Assembly: GCA_042408595.1 (NCBI GenBank) | Contig: JBHOQX010000107.1 | Span: 1-64,000 of the forward strand | DNA length: 64,000 nucleotides | Direction of reading: 5' to 3' | From: JBHOQX01 sp042408595 | GTDB taxonomy: Bacteria; Chloroflexota; Chloroflexia; Chloroflexales; Roseiflexaceae | Shown: piece after piece, positions 11,021 to 19,704 of the stretch | Layout: each line of letters opens with the position of its first letter | How positions within the stretch are numbered: position 1 is the stretch's first letter | The notes under the pieces: model-generated | What the model saw: only the letters and a program-made list of their open reading frames with translations | Database searches by the model: none | What the model was told of the DNA's origin: nothing | Position numbers and translations under genes: made by a program

Positions 11021-11021
11021 T
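11013..11021 (+). promoter_or_regulatory. Extended -10 promoter (TGG TATAAT) upstream of the uracil-DNA glycosylase gene
   Basis: A perfect TATAAT preceded by TGG, overlapping the last codons of the HD-GYP gene. No strong -35 is seen. It excludes the ATG at 11020 as a start and favours GTG at 11062, which has a good ribosome-binding site (aagggaggg). Confidence 0.6.
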
Positions 11022-11061
11022 GCACGTGCCGGGACCCGCTGCTGAGGCGAAGGGAGGGCAC

Positions 11062-11691
11062 GTGAGCGGAGCGGAAGCACTGGCAGCAGTGGCGGACGAG
11101 GTGCGCGCCTGCACCGCCTGCAAGCTCTACAAGACGGCGACCAAGGGTGTGCCGGGCGAGGGGCCGGCAGATGCCCGCGTGATGCTGATCGGTGAAGCGC
11201 CCGGCTTCCACGAAGACCGCCAGGGGCGGCCGTTCGTCGGAGCCGCCGGCCAGTTCCTTGACGCGTTGCTCGGCCTGGCGGGCCTGCGCCGGTCGGATGT
11301 CTTTATCACCAACGTTGTCAAGCACCGCCCGCCGAACAACCGCGACCCGGAGCCGGATGAGATCGCCGCGTGTAACCTCTACCTGGAGCGCCAGATCGCC
11401 GCGATCAACCCGCGGGTGATCGTCACCCTCGGCCGCTTCTCGATGGCGCGCTGGTTCCCGAACGAAAAGATCAGCCGCATCCATGGCCAGCCCAAGCGCG
11501 TGGGTGATCGGCTGATCGTGCCGATGCTGCACCCGGCCGCGGCGCTGCACCAGCCGCAGTACCGTGCGATGATCGAAGCTGATTTCCGCCGCCTGCCGGA
11601 GTTCTTGACGCAGGCCGAGCGGTCGGCCGCCGCGGCCGGCGCCCCGCCCCCGCCCGATGAGCCTGAGCACGAGCAGCTGTCGATGTTTTAG
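11062..11691 (+). CDS. Family 4 uracil-DNA glycosylase
   Basis: Excises uracil from DNA in base excision repair. 209 aa from GTG 11062. Motif A is GEAPGFHEDRQGRPFVG, and the C-terminal active-site motif is MLHPAAAL. Family 4 enzymes carry a [4Fe-4S] cluster bound by four Cys. Here C17, C20 and C104 are in place, but the third ligand position (usually KCRPP) is KH88RPP, and no other Cys exists in the protein. The protein ends in QLSMF, which resembles the beta-clamp binding pentapeptide QL(S/D)LF. Transcription probably starts from the TATAAT at 11016. Confidence 0.9.
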   Translation: MSGAEALAAVADEVRACTACKLYKTATKGVPGEGPADARVMLIGEAPGFHEDRQGRPFVGAAGQFLDALLGLAGLRRSDVFITNVVKHRPPNNRDPEPDEIAACNLYLERQIAAINPRVIVTLGRFSMARWFPNEKISRIHGQPKRVGDRLIVPMLHPAAALHQPQYRAMIEADFRRLPEFLTQAERSAAAAGAPPPPDEPEHEQLSMF

Positions 11692-11707
11692 CCGCTAGGC
11701 GCTGCTG

Positions 11708-11802
11708 GACAAAGAACGAAGGACGAACGCAGGCTGTTCAGAGAGAACCGCTGTCTGGCTGAAGGAAAGTTGCCATTCGCCCGTCGTCCTTCACCGCTTG
11801 TC
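11708..11802. repeat. Imperfect inverted repeat of the short degenerate repeat family
   Basis: GACAA (11708-11712) and GAAGGACGA (11718-11726) are mirrored by TCGTCCTTC (11784-11792) and TTGTC (11798-11802), enclosing about 57 bp. The words gaaggacgaa and cgtcgtcctt recur in other gaps. It could fold as a long hairpin in RNA. Confidence 0.6.
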
Positions 11803-11820
11803 AACCGCGAATCTGCACCG

Positions 11821-12399
11821 ATGCAAAGCTACCACCTCTCTCCTGCTGGCCGCCGCACGTCGCTCATCCTGCTGATCTGCGCGCTACTCATCTGGGGCTT
11901 CGCGATCTGGGCCTTCCGCAACTCCCTCGGGGCCGGCCAACCCGATAGCCCCTCGCCCCTCGGGGTGCTCGGCGTGAACCTGGCACAGGGGCTCACGATC
12001 GGCCAGATCGTGCCAGCCCTCTTGATGCTGGTCTTGATCGTCGCCAACCCGCTGGTGATCTGGAATATCCTCGAGGAGTGGGACGCGCGCTATACCGTGG
12101 CGGATGATGGGCTGCGCTTCGAGTCGCTCGGCGTGCGGGTGACCTATCCATGGGATGGGATCGCCGCCGTGCGGAGCCTGGACGATGACGCGGACGACCC
12201 GACCGACGAGTTGGTGCTGCGCGAGGACTACACCGGGCAGATCGGGAACCCGCTGCTGCGCTTCCTGCACCGGCAGGCGTACGGTCGCCGGCGCCTGCCG
12301 ATCTATGCCGGGCTGGAGCGGCGCGACGAGCTGCTGGCCGCGATCCGGGCGCGGGCAGCTGTGACGACGCCCGCCGAGCCGGCCGGGAGCGCGGCATAG
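11821..12399 (+). CDS. Two-TM membrane protein with possible PH-like domain
   Basis: Unrecognised 192-aa protein. Residues about 12-30 (SLILLICALLIWGFAIWAF) and about 60-82 (IVPALLMLVLIVANPLVIW) are hydrophobic and probably span the membrane. A soluble C-terminal part then begins YTVADDGLRFESLGVRVTYPW, the kind of beta-rich sequence seen in bacterial PH-like domains. The start at 11821 is chosen because the upstream in-frame codons lie in a repeat tract. Function unknown. Confidence 0.65.
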   Translation: MQSYHLSPAGRRTSLILLICALLIWGFAIWAFRNSLGAGQPDSPSPLGVLGVNLAQGLTIGQIVPALLMLVLIVANPLVIWNILEEWDARYTVADDGLRFESLGVRVTYPWDGIAAVRSLDDDADDPTDELVLREDYTGQIGNPLLRFLHRQAYGRRRLPIYAGLERRDELLAAIRARAAVTTPAEPAGSAA

Positions 12400-12553
12400 A
12401 GTGGCCGCGCCAACGCCCCATCGGGTGGGAGTTGAAGGGCGGTGTCCCCCGCGATCCCGCTGGTGCGGCGACAGAGATGCACGCGAACGACGAAGCGCCC
12501 TGCGCTGCTCCATTGCGCTGCTCCATGGTGAAGCAGCCCTGCCGGTGTAGAGC

Positions 12554-12607
12554 GATCTTGCGTGCCCGGTATCCGGGCTACTCAGCCACGCTCGAGCGTG
12601 CTATACT
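12554..12607 (+). promoter_or_regulatory. Two perfect inverted repeats next to an extended -10 promoter, upstream of RNase J
   Basis: A GCCCGG stem with a TAT loop (12554-12568) and the 14-bp palindrome CACGCTCGAGCGTG (12587-12600) directly abut TGC TATACT (hexamer 12602-12607). The palindrome covers the spacer/-10 boundary, where a repressor would block polymerase. The nearest downstream gene is the RNase J gene at 12787. Confidence 0.5.
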
Positions 12608-12636
12608 TAGGGTGGAAAGCTGGGTATCAGCGGCTA

Positions 12637-12662
12637 AAACCGTCCTGTGCCATGGGCGGTTT
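12637..12662 (+). other. Hairpin in the RNase J leader
   Basis: AAACCGTCC (12637-12645) pairs with GGGCGGTTT (12654-12662) around an 8-nt loop, including one G-U pair. It lies downstream of the predicted -10 element, so it would be in the 5' untranslated RNA. No U tract follows, so it is not a classical terminator. A structured leader is of interest because RNase J genes can be autoregulated. Confidence 0.35.
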
Positions 12663-12786
12663 GGTATATTTATGAGCCTTTGGCAACGATAGGCATTCCC
12701 GGATACGAGGCCTCCGGGGAGTGCCAGCAACAGAAAGGAGCGAAGTCGGGAGCGACATATCACTGGCCCCGTCTTCAACACAACCT

Positions 12787-14457
12787 ATGGCAAAGAACCG
12801 ATTGCGTTGCATTCCTCTCGGCGGCGCCGGCGAGGTTGGGCGCAACATGTGGGTGCTCGAGTACGGCGAGGAGATCCTGCTGCTTGACTGCGGCGTAATG
12901 TTCCCCGAAGCCGATATGCTCGGCATCGATCTTGTGCTGCCCGACATCACCTATCTGCGCGACCAGAAGGATAAGATTAAGGCGCTGCTACTTACCCATG
13001 GCCACGAAGATCATATCGGCAGCATCCCGCACCTGCTGTCCGAGCTTGGCTCCCCCCCGATCTACGGCACCCCGCTGACGCTCGGCATGGTCGCCGGCAA
13101 GCTCCAGGAGCACCGCCTGACCGAGCAGGCCGACCTGCGCCGCTTCCAGGCCGGCGACCGGCTGGAGATCGGCCAGTTCGTGATCGAGCCATTCCATGTC
13201 GCACATTCGATCCCCGATACCGTCGGTTTCGCGATCACCACGCCCGTCGGGCTGGCGATCTACCTCACTGACTGGAAGTTCGACCATACGCCGGTCGACG
13301 GCCGCCCAACCGACCTGACCAAGATCGCCGAGCTTGGCCGGCGCAACCCGCTGGTGCTGCTGACCGACTGTGTGCGCGTCGAGTCGAAAGGCTACACCCC
13401 GAGCGAGCAGACGGTCGGCGAAGCGTTCGACCAGATCTTCGCCACCGCGCCGGGGCGGATCATCATCGCGACCTTCGCCTCGAACATTTCGCGTGTCCAG
13501 CAAGCGATCGACTCGGCCGAGGCCTACGGGCGGAAGGTCGTGCTGGCGGGGCGCAGCATGGAGAACAACAGCCGGATCGCCCTCGATCTCGGCTACCTGC
13601 GCGCCGAGCCGGGAACGCTCATCCGCCCCGGCGAGGCCAACAGCTATCCGGATGACCAGATCGCTGTGGTCTGCACCGGCAGCCAGGGCGAGCCGATGGC
13701 CGCCCTGGCGCGCATGGCGAACCGCGACTACCCCCATGTCAAAATCAAACCGGGCGATACGGTGGTCGTCTCGGCCACGCCGATCCCCGGCAACGAGGTG
13801 TCGGTCAATAAAGTGATCAACAACCTGTACCGGCTGGGCGCGGACGTGATCTACGGCGGCGCGGTGCATGTGTCCGGCCACGCGGCACAGGAAGAGCTCA
13901 AAATGGTGCTGGCCCTGCTCCGGCCGGAGTTCGTCGTGCCCTTCCACGGCGACTACCGCCATATGATGCAGTACCGCAAGATGGCGCTCGGAATGGGCGG
14001 GCTGTTCACCGAGGAGAAGGTGATCCTCGCCGAGAACGGCGCGATCATGGATTTCAGCCAGAACTACGGCAAGATCGTCGGCAAAGCACCGGTCGGCTAT
14101 GTCTATGTGGACGGCACGACCGTCGGCGATATCGGCAATGTGGTGGTGCGCGACCGGCAGATGCTCTCGCGCGACGGCATTCTGATGGTCGTGGTCGGGA
14201 TCGACCGAACGACCGGCGCCATGGTCGCCGGGCCGGATGTCGTCTCGCGCGGCTTCGTCTACATGCGTCAGTCGGATGAGTTGATCGACCGGACGAAGGA
14301 TGTGGTGCGGGCGGCGCTGGCGACGCGTGACGGCGACGGGACAACGGAGACCGACAGCAACTTCGTCAATCGCAAGGTCAAAGATGTGGTCAGCGAGTTT
14401 CTATACGAGCAGACCAGGCGCCGGCCGATGGTGATCCCGGTGGTGATGGAGATGTAG
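12787..14457 (+). CDS. rnj: Ribonuclease J
   Basis: Metallo-beta-lactamase/beta-CASP RNase with 5'-3' exonuclease and endonuclease activity in mRNA turnover and rRNA maturation. 556 aa from ATG 12787 (MAKNRLRCIPLGGAGEVGRN), the normal length. It shows the metal motif HGHEDHIG, GTPLTLG, the later metal ligands in HVAHSIPDT and DWKFDH, and the beta-CASP/C-terminal block VHVSGHAAQEE followed by PFHGDYRHM. The C-terminal domain is complete. It is monocistronic by context: a structured region precedes it and strong hairpins follow it. Confidence 0.95.
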   Translation: MAKNRLRCIPLGGAGEVGRNMWVLEYGEEILLLDCGVMFPEADMLGIDLVLPDITYLRDQKDKIKALLLTHGHEDHIGSIPHLLSELGSPPIYGTPLTLGMVAGKLQEHRLTEQADLRRFQAGDRLEIGQFVIEPFHVAHSIPDTVGFAITTPVGLAIYLTDWKFDHTPVDGRPTDLTKIAELGRRNPLVLLTDCVRVESKGYTPSEQTVGEAFDQIFATAPGRIIIATFASNISRVQQAIDSAEAYGRKVVLAGRSMENNSRIALDLGYLRAEPGTLIRPGEANSYPDDQIAVVCTGSQGEPMAALARMANRDYPHVKIKPGDTVVVSATPIPGNEVSVNKVINNLYRLGADVIYGGAVHVSGHAAQEELKMVLALLRPEFVVPFHGDYRHMMQYRKMALGMGGLFTEEKVILAENGAIMDFSQNYGKIVGKAPVGYVYVDGTTVGDIGNVVVRDRQMLSRDGILMVVVGIDRTTGAMVAGPDVVSRGFVYMRQSDELIDRTKDVVRAALATRDGDGTTETDSNFVNRKVKDVVSEFLYEQTRRRPMVIPVVMEM

Positions 14458-14525
14458 CTGGCGCTGAAGGCTGCCTGGAACCTCTGCGGTGGGGAAAGCA
14501 GCCTATCTGATTTAGAAAGACGAAC

Positions 14526-14551
14526 GTCGTGCCGCCTTCGGGCGGCACGAC
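14526..14551 (+). terminator. Strong UUCG-loop hairpin after RNase J
   Basis: An 11-bp perfect stem (GTCGTGCCGCC, 14526-14536, and its complement, 14541-14551) closes on a TTCG tetraloop, 70 bp after the rnj stop. The run that follows is only weakly T-rich (ctattc). Confidence 0.7.
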
Positions 14552-14592
14552 TATTCACGCAGGATCGCTTTGTGAGTGGAACCTGGACACGC

Positions 14593-14624
14593 AGGGAGGG
14601 GCGTTTGGTTGAACGCCCCTCCCT
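14593..14624. terminator. Bidirectional terminator hairpin between rnj and rimI
   Basis: A 13-bp perfect stem (AGGGAGGGGCGTT, 14593-14605, with 14612-14624) and a 6-nt loop, followed by ggctttct. It lies between convergent genes and could serve both strands. Confidence 0.75.
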
Positions 14625-14636
14625 GGCTTTCTGGCG

Positions 14637-15335
14637 CTAGCCGCGTTCGGCGGGGCGCGGCGCCGGCGGGAAGACGCCGCCCGCCCCTGCCAGACTCCCG
14701 GGCGGCAGTTCGGCAGCTTCCTGGCGAAGCCGCTCGAAGAGTTGCTCGCGGAGAATGCGTAGGCGCTCCTGGTACGCGGGAGTGCGGATCGGATCGGTGG
14801 ACATGATCAGCGCATCCTCGCTGTTGTCGGTGTAGTAGCGCGGGCGGGTGCCGAGGGGCCGGAAGCCATATTTGAGGTAGAGTTGCTGGGCGATAACGTT
14901 GCTGACGCGCACTTCGAGCGTGAGCAGATCGGCGTTCATGGCCATGGCCTGGTCGATCAGCCCGTTCAACAACAACTCGCCGATGCCGCGGCCGCGGTAC
15001 TCCGGCGCGACCGCGATGGTGGTGATGTGCCCCTCGTCCACGCTGAGCCAGAGGCCACCGTAGCCGACGAGCGGGTATGGGTTGGCGGGGGCGGGCCGCG
15101 CACCGAGCAGCCTGGCGAGCAGGTCGGCGAGCAGGCTGCGTCGGTGGCGCGACGATTCGTCCCGCGGTGGCGGCGGAGTCTGGCTGGCGCGGGCGACGAT
15201 ATAGCGGCTGGAGCCGGAGTTGCGGATTTCGTTGCGGTAGGTGTTGGCTGACCAGACCGTGGTGAAACTGCGGCGCTCGATCGCCTGTACTCGCTCGATG
15301 TCCCCCTCGACCATCGGCTCGATGAAGTAGTACAC
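14637..15335 (-). CDS. rimI: GNAT N-acetyltransferase, RimI-like
   Basis: Probable ribosomal protein bS18 N-alpha-acetyltransferase. The start is placed at GTG 15335 (VYYFIEPMVEGDIERVQAI), which fits the family; the frame is open to a TTG at 15386. The acetyl-CoA binding motif is VAPEYRGRGIGELLL, and the C-terminal block LYLKYGFRPLGTRPRYY is typical of RimI. There is an unusual insert of about 40 residues (Pro/Arg-rich, SQTPPPPRDESSRHRR) after beta-strand 3, and an Arg/Glu-rich C-terminal tail of about 50 residues. No tsaB/tsaD neighbours are present, so the specific substrate is an inference. Confidence 0.8.
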   Translation of the reverse strand: MYYFIEPMVEGDIERVQAIERRSFTTVWSANTYRNEIRNSGSSRYIVARASQTPPPPRDESSRHRRSLLADLLARLLGARPAPANPYPLVGYGGLWLSVDEGHITTIAVAPEYRGRGIGELLLNGLIDQAMAMNADLLTLEVRVSNVIAQQLYLKYGFRPLGTRPRYYTDNSEDALIMSTDPIRTPAYQERLRILREQLFERLRQEAAELPPGSLAGAGGVFPPAPRPAERG

Positions 15336-15454
15336 GGCGTGCTCCAACTCTCCGGAGGCTACGGCGAGCACATCACGCGACCGCAAGGGTCATAGCGCGC
15401 GCCGAAGATGCGCCCCGCCGTGCGCCGTCGGTGTCGCTCTGGCGGATGCGCGCA

Positions 15455-16255
15455 TCACTTTTTCTCTGGCAGCGCCCGCGCGGCGGTCACGTTCAACTGG
15501 CCCGGGTAGGCGCCGTCCTTGCCATAGCTGCCGCCGCCTGCGAACGCGCCGGTGACCTCGACATAGCCCCACACAAAGCTGTTGTTCGGCCCGATGTGCA
15601 ACGCGCCGGAGACCTGCGGCGGGAAGCCTTCCATCCAGACCTGCTTGCCGATTGGCTGCGGGCTGCTGCCGTCCTCCTCAGTCGAGACGCCCTCGGCCAG
15701 CACCGCGAGCGGCCCATTCCAGAAGTAATAGCCGCGGGTCGTGACCTGCTGCCCGTTGTGCTTCGCCGGGTCGCCGGCGAGCTCGGTGAGGGCCACCTGG
15801 CCGGCGGGAAGCGGCTCGTTCGGAATGCGCACTTCGTTGCGGCGCACCTGCTCGATCGGTGTCGCCGATTCGACCCTGATCTGATATTTGTACTGCCGCT
15901 CCGGCCCGTAGCCGCCGGCGGCATCGAACTGGCCGGTGACGCGGACGAAGCCGTAGACCGCATCGCCCGGCTGGTGGAGCTGCTGACGGGCGCTCTCGGG
16001 GAAGCCCTCGACCCAGATCGGGTCGCCCAGCGGCTGCGCGTCCAGCCCGTTGTCCTGGGTGCTCACGCCCGGGGCCAGCAGGCTTTTGCCGTCGCGGGCG
16101 ATGTAGGCCCCGCTCACGGTGACCTGTTTGCCGTTGTATTGCTGCGCCTTTTCCAGCAGATCCGGCACATACAACTCGCCGCCGGCCGGGCCGCCGCAGG
16201 CCGCCAGCACCAGCGCTGCGGCGGCTAGCGCCAGCGCCAGCCGGAGTGTCATCAT
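15455..16255 (-). CDS. Lipoprotein with two tandem repeats
   Basis: 266 aa from the tandem ATGs at 16255. The signal peptide TLRLALALAAAALVLAAC carries a lipobox (LAAC), so it is a membrane-anchored lipoprotein on the outer face. The mature part is an internal duplication of about 110 residues: each half has YNGKQVTVSG / HNGQQVTTRG, APGVST / AEGVST, PIWVEGFP / QVWMEGFP and VYGFVRVTGQF / VWGYVEVTGAF. The pattern resembles small beta-barrel (OB-like) folds, but no family is recognised. Divergent from the coiled-coil membrane protein gene. Confidence 0.75.
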   Translation of the reverse strand: MMTLRLALALAAAALVLAACGGPAGGELYVPDLLEKAQQYNGKQVTVSGAYIARDGKSLLAPGVSTQDNGLDAQPLGDPIWVEGFPESARQQLHQPGDAVYGFVRVTGQFDAAGGYGPERQYKYQIRVESATPIEQVRRNEVRIPNEPLPAGQVALTELAGDPAKHNGQQVTTRGYYFWNGPLAVLAEGVSTEEDGSSPQPIGKQVWMEGFPPQVSGALHIGPNNSFVWGYVEVTGAFAGGGSYGKDGAYPGQLNVTAARALPEKK

Positions 16256-16461
16256 CTGTTTTGCCAGCAAGGATGGGCCGCTTTCACACGCCGCCGACCC
16301 GCACCACCCGGCGGTGAATAGATTGTCACCCGCGCAACGCGCGCTAGGGCGTTGCCATGATGTGCGATGACCAAATTATAGAAGTCGGGCAGCGAGTTGT
16401 CAACGCGGGCGCCTGCCGGGCGGTGTGTAATCGATATGTCATTTACAGTATTGTGGAGTCA

Positions 16462-16491
16462 TTGACCTGCGGTCGTTCGAGCCGGTATAAT
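16462..16491 (+). promoter_or_regulatory. Sigma-70-type promoter TTGACC-18-TATAAT
   Basis: TTGACC (16462-16467) and a perfect TATAAT (16486-16491) are separated by 18 bp, 19 bp before the start of the next gene, with the ribosome-binding site aggagg between. The surrounding 16271-16460 region is AT-richer than the genome, and holds nothing else that is clear. Confidence 0.85.
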
Positions 16492-16509
16492 CAACAGCAG
16501 GAGGTCAGG

Positions 16510-17136
16510 ATGAACACCCTCTTTGTCGCGCTCAGCATCATGGTTCTCGCCCTGCTCACGCTCCTGCTGTGGTTCGTGCCGCACCTGCTGCAGCAGCAGG
16601 CGGCGCGGGTCGCCGGGGAGACCTCGCAGCTGCGCGACATGCTGCTTGACCTCCTGAACGAGCAGGAAGCCGTGACTGTGCGGCAGACCCAGCTCGGCAG
16701 CTCCCTCACCCGCCTGCAGCAGCAGCTTGAGCAGCTGGCCCGAGGCGACCAGCTGGCCCTCCCCGGCCCCGCCGCCGCCGAAATGCGCTCGATCGAAGCG
16801 CGCCTCGCCGAGTTGCAGGCGCAGATCCAGGCCTGGAAGGCGCAGGGCGGGCCGGATCCCCGTCAGATCGCCCGCGACAACGAGTCCTGGGCCAACCTCC
16901 TCAGCCTGTTGGCGACGATCCAGGATCGCGTCGGCGCGCTCACCAGGGAGCGGGCGAACGTGGCTGCCAGTGTGCAGGCCGTCGCTCTCATGGAGGAGCT
17001 GGAACAGGAGATGCAGAATCTCCGCAGCATTTCGGAGGATATCGCCGCGCTGCAGTGGCGCCTGCGACGCTCGCTCGACGACCGCGAGACAAACCTGGCC
17101 GTCCTGCGCGCCCGGCCCAGCAACGGCGCAAACTAG
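16510..17136 (+). CDS. Single-pass membrane protein with coiled coil
   Basis: 208 aa from ATG 16510, directly after a strong Shine-Dalgarno (aggagg) and a consensus promoter. Residues 3-24 form a transmembrane segment (LFVALSIMVLALLTLLLWFV). The remainder is Gln/Leu/Glu/Arg-rich heptad-like helix in two blocks (about 30-110 and 130-200), so it is probably a membrane-anchored coiled coil. The frame is open upstream to 16357 but crosses the promoter. Function is not recognised; it could be structural or divisome-like. Confidence 0.75.
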   Translation: MNTLFVALSIMVLALLTLLLWFVPHLLQQQAARVAGETSQLRDMLLDLLNEQEAVTVRQTQLGSSLTRLQQQLEQLARGDQLALPGPAAAEMRSIEARLAELQAQIQAWKAQGGPDPRQIARDNESWANLLSLLATIQDRVGALTRERANVAASVQAVALMEELEQEMQNLRSISEDIAALQWRLRRSLDDRETNLAVLRARPSNGAN

Positions 17137-17187
17137 GCGGCGCACATGGGCACGTGAAGGCGGTCGCTGCAGCGCCGGCGGCGCTGC

Positions 17188-17216
17188 CATTCATCCTTCG
17201 TCGTTCGTCCATACGC
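17188..17216. repeat. Short member of the degenerate repeat family
   Basis: The words catccttcgtcgttcgtcc match the pyrimidine arm of the repeats near 11784 and 44760. It lies in the gap before the alpha/beta hydrolase. Confidence 0.5.
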
Positions 17217-17271
17217 ACATATCTGGTGAGGCCCGAACCCACGTACCAGCCGCCCGCGCGGCGGGAGAATA

Positions 17272-17280
17272 TGGTATAGT
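17272..17280 (+). promoter_or_regulatory. Extended -10 promoter (TGG TATAGT)
   Basis: TGGTATAGT lies 38 bp before the hydrolase start, just after a GC-rich inverted repeat (ccgcccgcgcggcgg). There is no clear -35. Confidence 0.5.
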
Positions 17281-17317
17281 ACGCCAGCCCTGCCTCTCCC
17301 CGCGCGGCCACTAGCAA

Positions 17318-18166
17318 ATGGATGCGTCAGCTATGAGCATCTTGGTTGTCGACCACCAGATCGTGCATTACGAAGTCCTCGGCCGCGGGCGGCCGGTGCT
17401 CTTTCTCCACGGCTGGTCCGGAAGCTGGCGCTATTGGTACCCCACCATGCAGCGCGTCTCCGATCACTTCCGCACCTACTCCTTCGATTTCTGGGGCTTC
17501 GGCGAGTCGCGCCGGAAGAGCACCCGCGAGACGATCCAGAACTACTCCGACCAGGTGATCCGCTTTCTGGACGAGCTTGGCATCGAGCAGGTACAGCTCG
17601 TCGGGCACTCGATGGGCGGCATGGTCGCCCTGAAGACGGCGATCAACCACCCCGGGCGCATCTCGCGCGTGGCGGCGGTGGGCGCGCCGATCACCGGCGA
17701 CTCGCTCTCGTGGCTGCTCAAGCTGGTGGATCGCCCGCTGCTGGCCGAGTTGTTCGCCCGCCAGCCGTGGCTGCGCCGCGCCATGTTCCGCTTCTTCCTG
17801 GGCGAGACGAACGACCCGGCGGTGCACGAGGTGATCGAGGATAGCGTCAAATCGAGCTCGGCCACGCTCCAGCGCGCCGTCGAGTCGATGATGCGGACGG
17901 ACCTGCGGCCGGAGTTGCGCCGGCTGCGCGTGCCGACCCTGATCGTCCACGGCGGGCGCGACGAGATCGTGAACCCCAACCAGGCCGAACTATTCGACGA
18001 TGTGACGGTGGCGCAGGTCGTCGTGATGCCCGAGAGCCGCCACTTTCCGTTCCTCGATGAGTCCGAGCTGTTCAACGACATCCTGCTTCGCTTCCTGATG
18101 CAGGATGGCCAGCGCACGATGCCCCGCGTGCGTGTGACACAGAAGCCGGCGCTCAGCAACCCCTGA
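17318..18166 (+). CDS. Alpha/beta hydrolase
   Basis: 282-aa soluble hydrolase of unknown substrate. The oxyanion motif is HGWSGS, the nucleophile elbow GHSMGG has S98, the acid is in GGRDEIV near residue 212, and the His in ESRHFPF near residue 240, so the triad looks complete. A second in-frame ATG lies at 17333. It is preceded by an extended -10 promoter and followed by the mutase gene after about 110 bp. Confidence 0.85.
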   Translation: MDASAMSILVVDHQIVHYEVLGRGRPVLFLHGWSGSWRYWYPTMQRVSDHFRTYSFDFWGFGESRRKSTRETIQNYSDQVIRFLDELGIEQVQLVGHSMGGMVALKTAINHPGRISRVAAVGAPITGDSLSWLLKLVDRPLLAELFARQPWLRRAMFRFFLGETNDPAVHEVIEDSVKSSSATLQRAVESMMRTDLRPELRRLRVPTLIVHGGRDEIVNPNQAELFDDVTVAQVVVMPESRHFPFLDESELFNDILLRFLMQDGQRTMPRVRVTQKPALSNP

Positions 18167-18276
18167 CGGCTGCCTGGGCCGTTCGCGCGCCGCTCCCCGA
18201 CCCAATCCTTGACGGAACCTCGCCTTTACGCTACCATCCGGGCGCCTGGCCGCAGCGCGCCGATGAGAACGTGCCC

Positions 18277-19662
<1,386 letters not shown>

Positions 19663-19704
19663 CCGTTCCGGCGGACCGCCGCGCCCGACCCGTACAACGC
19701 GCCT

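Noticed and set aside
11020..11061. ATG at 11020 as the glycosylase start
   Set aside because: The codon overlaps the predicted TATAAT box, and GTG 11062 has a clear ribosome-binding site and matches the family N-terminus.
12637..12662. Rho-independent terminator for the 11821 gene
   Set aside because: The hairpin has no following T tract and lies downstream of a promoter, so a leader structure is more likely.
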